A stretch of 64,000 bases of DNA, taken from positions 1,302,001-1,366,000 of the forward strand of contig JAGFBZ010000373.1 in the NCBI GenBank assembly GCA_018398805.1, in the 5' to 3' direction. A model generated the notes under the pieces. It was not told the DNA's origin. It did no database searches and saw only the letters and a program-made list of their open reading frames with translations. Positions 59,701 through 64,000 of the stretch are shown here, in pieces. The DNA is from Hirundichthys speculiger. Its lineage: Eukaryota; Chordata; Actinopteri; Beloniformes; Exocoetidae. Position 1 is the stretch's first letter. Each line of letters begins with the position of its first letter. A program made the translations under genes and the position numbers.

Positions 59701-60505
59701 AGTAGATTCCTCAGTCTGCTGTCTTGTATTTCAGACTCGACTGTGTTTTGTCCCCAGGTATGGATATTATAAATGGAGCCATAGAAAACCTACTGTCCTC
59801 CACAGGCAAGGAAGACTGGACTCCTGTCATACTGAGTATTGCTGACACCACAGTGGCTGTCATCAAGGAAAAGGCAAGCTATCCTGGGAGCTAACAAATG
59901 AATAAAAAATGCAAATATGCTTATCAATTAGAGAAGAAAAAACTGAGACCACTCATACTTCTCTTTGGTGGCCGTGCAGGAGGAGGAAGAAGAGATACTG
60001 GTGGAGTGTCGTGTCCGTTTTCTTGCCTTCATGGGCGTGGGACGGGATGTGCATACATTTGCCTTCATTATGGACACAGGGAACCAGCATTTCCAGTGTC
60101 ATGTGTTCTGGTGCGATCCCAACGCAGGCAGCGTCTCTGAGGCTGTACAGGCAGCTTGCGTGGTAAGCTCTGCAGTGACAGTGACACAGTTTGGTTTTAT
60201 TTCAGATTTGTACAGGAATATTGATAATGACTAAGCAAACTGGCACAACAGCCATGGTTAAGATGTGTAATACAGGCCATTAACTGGATTCTGACTGTTG
60301 ACACAACTCCTGTCCTCCTCTTCCTCAGCTCCGCTATCAGAAGTGTCTGGTAGCACGACCACCCTCTCAGCGGGCCGGCACCTCCTCCTCTCCCTCTGCA
60401 GATTCAGTGACCAGGCGGGTGACCACCAGCGTGAAACGCAGCGTACAGTCTCTCATAGACACTCTGAAACCCAAGAAACAGTCATCAGAACTTCCCCAGC
60501 AATGA
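24110..60505 (+). CDS. apbb2: APBB2 (FE65-like 1) adaptor: WW plus two PTB domains
   Basis: Coding exons: 24110-25372 (exon from 24079), 26073-26278, 27237-27380, 27960-28045, 28193-28253, 29716-29862, 32671-32798, optional 50699-50704, 53129-53243, 56672-56747, 59567-59647, 59758-59873, 59980-60162, 60329-60505. Without the micro-exon and with two single surplus bases removed from the first, they sum to 2781 nt (926 residues; human APBB2 about 758). Domains: Ser/Glu-rich N-terminus, WW, PTB1 and PTB2. FE65 proteins bind the APP-family cytoplasmic tail through PTB2, and LRP and transcription factors through PTB1. APBB2 is preferred over APBB1/3 by [50 protein letters not shown] and the end [22 protein letters not shown]. 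Which teleost duplicate (a or b) I cannot say. One intron is GC-AG. Confidence 0.9.
26073..26278 (+). CDS. apbb2: apbb2 WW-domain exon
   Basis: Acceptor CATCAGCAG, donor GAG|GTGAGA, phase 1 in and 0 out. It encodes [17 protein letters not shown] then [16 protein letters not shown]. The first WW tryptophan (PPGW) and the aromatic strand YFWH are present. The second signature tryptophan is Tyr (TQYDRP; human APBB2 TQWERP). WW domains of this group bind proline-rich ligands such as Mena. Confidence 0.88.
27237..28253 (+). CDS. apbb2: apbb2 linker exons between WW and PTB1
   Basis: Three exons: 27237-27380 (Ser/Pro-rich, 48 codons), 27960-28045 ([19 protein letters not shown], near-identical to human APBB2 [19 protein letters not shown]) and 28193-28253 (ending SFSDPEAM). 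Phases 0, 2 and 0 agree. The conserved [12 protein letters not shown] segment is diagnostic of APBB2. Confidence 0.88.
29716..29862 (+). CDS. apbb2: apbb2 PTB1 exon 1
   Basis: A 49-codon exon, phase 0 at both ends, encoding [31 protein letters not shown] and AGVWGE. A TG microsatellite (about 29693-29713) runs right up to the CAG acceptor and forms most of its upstream tract. Confidence 0.9.
30094..31237. mobile_element. non-autonomous hAT element (1144 bp)
   Basis: Ends TAGGGCTGGGCAAGTTAACG and GATTAAAAATTTTAATCATTGCCCAGCCCTA form inverted repeats (TAGGGCTGGGCAA). The flanks are GATTTTAT at 30086-30093 and 31238-31245, an 8-bp duplication. No transposase frame remains. It sits in the apbb2 intron between PTB1 exons 1 and 2. 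Confidence 0.85.
31375..32470 (+). repeat. cluster of LINE 3'-tail fragments
   Basis: Three tails of different families: (ATCA)n with CTTTATTTGTAGAGCAC at about 31378-31470; CAGATTTAACTTTATTGTCC at about 31842-31960, related to 9403-9490; and (AATTC)5 with AATACTTTATTAATCCCC at about 32400-32450. Confidence 0.5.
32671..32798 (+). CDS. apbb2: apbb2 PTB1 exon 2
   Basis: Acceptor CTTTTACAG; donor AG|GTAGGA, leaving phase 2. It encodes [18 protein letters not shown] and [11 protein letters not shown]. The next constitutive exon is 20.3 kb away. Confidence 0.9.
33836..34440 (+). repeat. interspersed repeat, copy 1
   Basis: It begins GATAGAGGACCCGAATGCAGG. The part AAAACAGGAAGTAAAGTTAA (near 34162) recurs in reverse complement near 57400, along with neighbouring AC-rich sequence. 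The element class is not recognised with certainty; no coding capacity remains. Confidence 0.5.
35603..35898. mobile_element. non-autonomous hAT element (296 bp)
   Basis: Ends CAGGGCCGTCGGACA and GGTGCTACGGCCCTG. The flanks are CTTATATC at 35595-35602 and 35899-35906 (8-bp duplication). It contains a long G homopolymer around 35830-35851, a poor site for sequencing. Confidence 0.8.
37505..37520. promoter_or_regulatory. CTCF-consensus motif in apbb2 large intron
   Basis: CCACCAGAGGGCACTG matches the CTCF core at every position (CCASYAGRKGGCRS). Motif evidence only. Confidence 0.4.
38760..39359 (+). promoter_or_regulatory. candidate internal apbb2 promoter with untranslated exon
   Basis: A pyrimidine-rich block with an inverted CCAAT box (GCCATTGGCTGC near 38799) passes into a 450-base purine-rich stretch that ends at a consensus donor TTT|GTGAGT (39359/39360). 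The ATG just before it (ATGTCTGTCTTT) would not join exon 53129 in frame. A short product would therefore start at a later in-frame ATG, for example in exon 56672. No transcript evidence. Confidence 0.3.
39611..39926. repeat. (CT)n and (TG)n microsatellites
   Basis: A CT-rich run at about 39611-39651 and a TG run at about 39898-39926, both in the large apbb2 intron. Confidence 0.8.
42425..42552 (+). repeat. LINE 3' end (L2/Maui-like)
   Basis: GTGAAGAACTCAGTCATCCAGG, then GACCCGGCTGGATAAACAGC and AAAATGGATGGATGGA are typical of the 3' end of a dispersed fish LINE with a GGAT tail. Confidence 0.55.
44955..45087 (-). repeat. LINE 3' end with (ATCC)9
   Basis: (ATCC)n at 44955-44991 is followed by GCAGGGTCACGGGGATCTGC, CTGGAGCC and CACCCTGGACAGGG. 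Same family and orientation as 21041-21178. Confidence 0.65.
48035..48151. repeat. (GATG)n tetranucleotide repeat
   Basis: About 29 units of GATG with a few A interruptions (GATGAATG). It lies close to the Tc1 relic. Confidence 0.9.
48300..48535 (+). pseudogene. Tc1-like transposon fragment
   Basis: GCATTCAAGACAATTGTC, CCAGGAGTGGACATCC, CCAGACGGTGCAATGC and TTTGTTTGGAAGAAGTTGCC follow the order of fish Tc1-like elements and match the left part of the relic at 12340-13130. Confidence 0.6.
50699..50704 (+). CDS. apbb2: apbb2 6-nt PTB1 micro-exon (Arg-Glu)
   Basis: AGAAAG lies between a very long pyrimidine tract ending GGGACACAG and a GTAACT donor. Upstream exon 32671-32798 ends in phase 2 (AG) and downstream exon 53129 starts with G. 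Inserting the six bases gives AG-A GAA AG-G, that is ...HDRERDFAY..., in frame. FE65 (APBB1) is known to have a 6-nt neuron-enriched mini-exon adding Arg-Glu at this exact PTB1 position. TGC words (TGCTCC, CTGCTGC) within about 35 nt upstream fit an SRRM4-type neural splicing enhancer. Identification rests on position, phase and splice signals. Confidence 0.75.
53129..53243 (+). CDS. apbb2: apbb2 PTB1 exon 3
   Basis: Acceptor CACTTTAG, donor AAG|GTGCGT. It encodes [39 protein letters not shown], the C-terminal strand and helix of PTB1. Nearly identical to human APBB2. Confidence 0.92.
56672..56747 (+). CDS. apbb2: apbb2 inter-PTB linker exon
   Basis: Acceptor CTTGTTCAG, donor G|GTATAC. It encodes [13 protein letters not shown] then [12 protein letters not shown]; human APBB2 has IMAERKNAKALACSS. 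A CA microsatellite begins within a few bases of the donor. Confidence 0.85.
57296..57640 (-). repeat. interspersed repeat, copy 2 (inverted relative to 33836-34440)
   Basis: Reverse complement shares AAAACAGGAAGTAAAGTTAA and the flanking GATC...ACCAAA order with copy 1. A T-rich run splits it. Open frames reading through it are not genes. Confidence 0.45.
59567..60162 (+). CDS. apbb2: apbb2 PTB2 exons (three)
   Basis: Exons 59567-59647 ([18 protein letters not shown]), 59758-59873 ([27 protein letters not shown]) and 59980-60162 ([40 protein letters not shown]). This is the APP-binding PTB. The middle exon ends AAG|GCAAGC, a GC donor; its acceptor is GTGCAG at 59974-59979. The Glu run at the 59980 border (five Glu) is longer than in human (NEEE). 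Confidence 0.92.
60329..60505 (+). CDS. apbb2: apbb2 last coding exon
   Basis: Acceptor TTCCTCAG. The reading frame is [14 protein letters not shown], a Ser-rich patch, then [22 protein letters not shown] and TGA at 60503-60505. It matches the human APBB2 C-terminus closely and differs from APBB1 and APBB3. Confidence 0.92.
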   Translation, partial: LRYQKCLVARPPSQRAGTSSSPSADSVTRRVTTSVKRSVQSLIDTLKPKKQSSELPQQ

Positions 60506-60638
60506 CCGTCACCACTGACCACCGCACCCCACCCCAGCCCGGAGGTCACTCACACTATCACCACGACAACACTTAACTAGTACCAGCCATGGTAACCCAT
60601 GATGTATATACACTATAACAATCTTCACCTCAAATAAA
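60506..60638 (+). terminator. apbb2 3'UTR with AATAAA
   Basis: AATAAA at 60633-60638, about 130 bases after the stop. A distal site is possible. Confidence 0.6.
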
Positions 60639-61415
60639 GGAAAGAAGAGCGATCTTTAGAACTGTCTGGTGATATGTGGAAAAAATATAAAAATTAAACT
60701 CACCAGTTTTGTGTGAAGCATTGGAAAAGCTGGTGTCACGGATAGAACTTTGACCTTTGGACGCTGATTTGTGCGAGTAAACACCTTTCCCGTTGGATTT
60801 CTACGCAGGATGGATTACTGGACAGAACACTGTACAGACAGGATTACCCAGACAGATTTACAGACTGGTTATGGAGCATCTCATGGTTTACTAATTTTTC
60901 TTTCCATCTGTGTTCCCTTCTGGGTGAGCTTTGGCAGCCTTCCAGGACAAAAAAAAAGGTGTTGTCTTGCTGTCATGACTGAGAAAATCATTCAAGATCA
61001 AACAGAAGTCTTGTCATCATTCCGCAGCTGCCCACCAAATGGTATAAAAATGTTTCAATGCCTTCAATGAGAGAGAGACTACAAAAAAGACAAAAACATC
61101 TCCTTTTCACAATGAATGAAGTGATTGTATTAATGAAGTGTATGTAAAATGATTGTACGTAAAAAGAGACATAATAGGGCACAAAACCTGTAGATTAAGA
61201 ATCAGGGAGAGGTGAGATGTAGGAGAACTGGGACAGAAAATGGGTTTGAATTTTGCATGTTTTCTCAATCGGGGTATGTTTCATGTTGATAAATTAAGGG
61301 TCTTGATAAGAAGACTGGTGAACACACACACGTATAGATGTTCATAAATGTCATCTTCACCATGACTGGATGTATACTGGCACAAGAGAATCAAAAAGGA
61401 TACTGCCCCATTAAA

Positions 61416-61438
61416 AACACACACACACACACACACAT
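61416..61438. repeat. (CA)n microsatellite
   Basis: About 11 CA units in the apbb2 downstream spacer. Confidence 0.85.
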
Positions 61439-62028
61439 GCATATACACACAATTAATGATTGTAAGTATTGTTTTTTCTTTCACTTCTTAAATGAATGAG
61501 TTGATCAGCAAAAGAAAGTTGGGGTGTGTGTCCACATTGCACTTTTCTCTTGTGGAAAAGTTGCTGCAGGGCGCTGAAGTCCATGTCCTGTCAGCATTTC
61601 ATCAGAAAAAAAAGACAACTCACTGATACAGCACCTTTTATTAAAAGATAAACCTTAACAACTAATAACTGTTGTTTCATAATGAAGCAACATTGTCTTT
61701 GTATTTTCTGTGCCACTCTTTTCTTTGCTTAGAGTTGTTTTGCCACCATAAGCACCAAACAGATTGCACTTGCCCTCTTATTGTCAAGGGACAAGTTGCC
61801 ATATCTAGACTGACAGTTGTATCGCAGTCAGTGAATCCATTATGACAGTTGTAATGAATATCATCATCATGTGTGGGAGCTACCGTGTAAAAAAAAAAAA
61901 AAAAAAAGAGAGTGAGAGAATCCTGGTTCCAGGCCCACAACAGATCTATCTGTGCTGTCATCCATGTGACTGTGGAGAATTTTCATTTTAGCAGACTATT
62001 TCAGCTTTGTCACTGTTATGTCTATAAT

Positions 62029-62302
62029 TAGGGACCGATATTGGCATAAAAATGTAATATCTGTAAATATCGGTATCTGGTTTTTTTTTGTTTTGTTTTG
62101 TTTTTTTTTTTTGTTTGTTTGTTTTTTTGCACAGACAATGTGTTAATTCTACGACAGGAGATATGTGATGTTACCTAAAATTAGTTTTGAGGAAAAATAG
62201 CCCGCATATATTGGTATCAGTAGATATCGGTATCGGAAATTGAGAGTTGGACAATATCGGCATATCGGATATCAGCAAAAAAGCCAATATCGGACATCCC
62301 TA
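62029..62302. mobile_element. hAT-type MITE (274 bp)
   Basis: Ends TAGGGACCGATATTGGC and GCCAATATCGGACATCCCTA pair as inverted repeats with a 3-bp indel. TCTATAAT flanks it at 62021-62028 and 62303-62310 (8-bp duplication). Internal ATATCGG words repeat several times. Confidence 0.85.
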
Positions 62303-63454
62303 TCTATAATATAACTTTTACCATTTAGTGTCCAGACAATCTGCTCCCAAAATAGGGTTTTTGTTGACTGTTTTCATTTTTGTGTGGCAAATAACAGCTT
62401 GGAATAAACAAGAACAAGTTTCTCTTCCATGTTTCTGGTTACCAGGGTGATGATTTCTACTCCACTACTATGACTGGTTGCATGGCAAAAGAAAAGTTAA
62501 AGCAGAGCATAAGTGCTTTCTGAAAATCTCTTAGATTTTCAACAACATGCACTCACAGGAGCTACACACACAAAAAAAACAGTGGAGCGCACTGAAAAAA
62601 GATGCTGCAGAAAGTGATTTTTCTTAAGGTGACCACATGCACTCACATGCATTTTTGTCATCACTGAGAACAACTGAGAGAAAATGTTATGTGGACACAA
62701 ACCCTTAAACATTTTTTAATGTATTTTGATGCTTTAGCTTGTTTTTCTTTATTTGTTTTTTAAATTAATGCAAGAAATGACTTTGAAAGCTCAAGAATGA
62801 ATTGTTTCTGTTTAAATGTTACAACTTCCTCAGGAAATCTTTTGTAGATACCCAAGATTTATGCAGACCTGTGAAATTACAAATCCAGACTTTGACTTTG
62901 GCATTTGCGAAGCACTCGTGGCCATATATAGAACAGCACACAAAAGTGGAAACGATCAAATTTGTGCCATGCACTAAGGATTAAGTGTTTTTTGCATCCT
63001 TAGAGCATCTAGCAAATGTCCTCCCACCCACAATCAAAACACAAACATACACAAATAGAAACACATGACAGTTGAGAAATAAAAAAGGGATGAAAACAAT
63101 AAAGCCTGTTGTTAAAACTTCCCAATGCTCCTATGGCTTGGGACCGCCACCTGCACTCAATGTGAACTCTGTGAATGCAGTCAAATAAAAAAATTACACA
63201 AAACGAGAGAGATGCAAAACATATTTTCATTTCTGTTCGTCACCCATCTCTACACCAAGTAAATGTAATCTGTTGTGACAATAAATGCATTGAAAAAGAA
63301 AGAGGAGCGGGACTCTTGACTGTCCTTTAATTTTTCAGGTGACAGACTATACTGTCAGTGGCAGGTTAATAACACTGAATGCCCTTTCCACTGATTTTAG
63401 TTAAGTAAGTACTAAAGTCAGCAGTCCTGTGTAGCTGTGTTAAAGTTTAGGATG

Positions 63455-63803
63455 TCATGTATCCATAGCTGATGTCATGTAGTTTTTGTAATCAATGGTG
63501 AGGGCGTCTCCTGTCCCAATGTACTCAGGTGATAAAAAGCTTGGTGTGGTGACAACAGGAAGGGAGCGTGTAATACGTTTCTGAACCTTCTGCTGAGCTC
63601 CACTGGAGCAGAAACTGGTGCCACAGTCGTAGCAGGCGGACACACAGCATGCAGGGTAGTGGTGGTCGTAGTTGTAGTCTTAGTTCTCTCATATTGTGTG
63701 TTATTTTGTGTTTTGGAAGAGGCTGATTCTCGTTTGCAGTAAGAGTAGGAATGCTTTGCCACAGTGCCCTTCAAGGCTTGCAAGCACTGTGATTTGGGTT
63801 TCC
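63455..63803 (-). CDS. last coding exon of an unidentified gene (minus strand)
   Basis: Acceptor TTTTCTTCAG precedes 63803. The frame GKPKSQCLQALKGTVAKHSY runs to about 63680. A second frame then gives YNYDHHYPACCVSACYDCG, FLSPEYIGTGDALTIDY and a TGA at 63455-63457. One missing base near 63677-63682 would join them. The C-terminal part has four close Cys. I do not recognise the family. Human APBB2 and NSUN7 are convergent neighbours, so nsun7 is a synteny-based candidate only. Confidence 0.4.
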
Positions 63804-64000
63804 CTGAAGAAAAGAAACAACGCGTTTGAGAAGACCAAAGATTTGCACTAAATTATCAAGATATAACATCCTGAACTACTTCTAAACCAGTTCGGTCCTT
63901 GCTATTCTGCATTAAAAGTTAAAATATGAAGCTACTGGTGTCAGATACTCATTTTATCTTACAATAAAATCTGAAAATGGTAGAAACTGCTGGTTGAGCT

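Larger units (their letters stand above)
60640..63454. other. spacer between convergent genes
   Basis: It holds a CA repeat and a hAT MITE (62029-62302). No coding exon can be supported. It probably includes the 3'UTR of the minus-strand gene at its right end. Confidence 0.55.

Noticed and set aside
60298..60576. 92-codon open frame over the last apbb2 exon
   Set aside because: Wrong frame. The conserved frame [14 protein letters not shown] starts at 60329 and stops at 60503-60505.
1..64000. CRISPR arrays, riboswitches, operons, tRNA or rRNA genes
   Set aside because: The window is vertebrate nuclear DNA. No regularly spaced repeats of CRISPR type were seen, and no tRNA or rRNA sequence was recognised on reading. 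A tRNAscan run was not possible.

Overview
The window is nuclear DNA from a ray-finned (teleost) fish. Genes are split by many GT-AG introns, the proteins are vertebrate families, and the spacer holds fish-type repeats: hAT and Tc1 transposon relics, LINE 3' tails ending in ATCC, AATC or AATTC runs, and CA/TG microsatellites. All exon calls were made by hand from splice sites, reading phase and remembered family sequences; no alignment was run.

Layout. (1) 132-5591, minus strand: 5' two thirds of a Bicaudal-C RNA-binding protein gene, most likely bicc2. Thirteen coding exons join in frame (637 codons); the SAM-domain end lies off the left edge. (2) 5592-10242: intergenic, mostly repeats, with dele1 control sequence at its right end. 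(3) 10243-20441, plus strand: dele1, the mitochondrial stress-signalling protein with SEL1 repeats, 12 coding exons, about 526 residues once two single-base G-run irregularities are allowed for. (4) 21290-21696: a GC-rich promoter and non-coding first exon. (5) 24110-60505, plus strand: apbb2 (FE65-like 1), an adaptor with an acidic N-terminal region, one WW domain and two PTB domains, about 926 residues once two single-base irregularities are allowed for. A 20.3-kb intron splits PTB1 and holds a 6-base micro-exon. (6) 63455-63803, minus strand: last coding exon of an unidentified gene facing apbb2 tail to tail.

The genes are not an operon. bicc2 acts in cytoplasmic mRNA control, dele1 links mitochondrial stress to the integrated stress response, and apbb2 is an adaptor for the APP cytoplasmic tail. 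Their linkage mixes segments related to human 5q31 (DELE1) and 4p14-p13 (APBB2).

Most notable: the 6-nt PTB1 micro-exon at 50699-50704; two hAT elements in tandem at 18838-19515 separated and flanked by the same 8-bp duplication; a Tyr in place of the second WW tryptophan; a GC-AG intron in PTB2; a possible internal apbb2 promoter near 39 kb; and a set of single-base irregularities in coding exons that looks like assembly error but should be checked. I found no clearly undescribed system.
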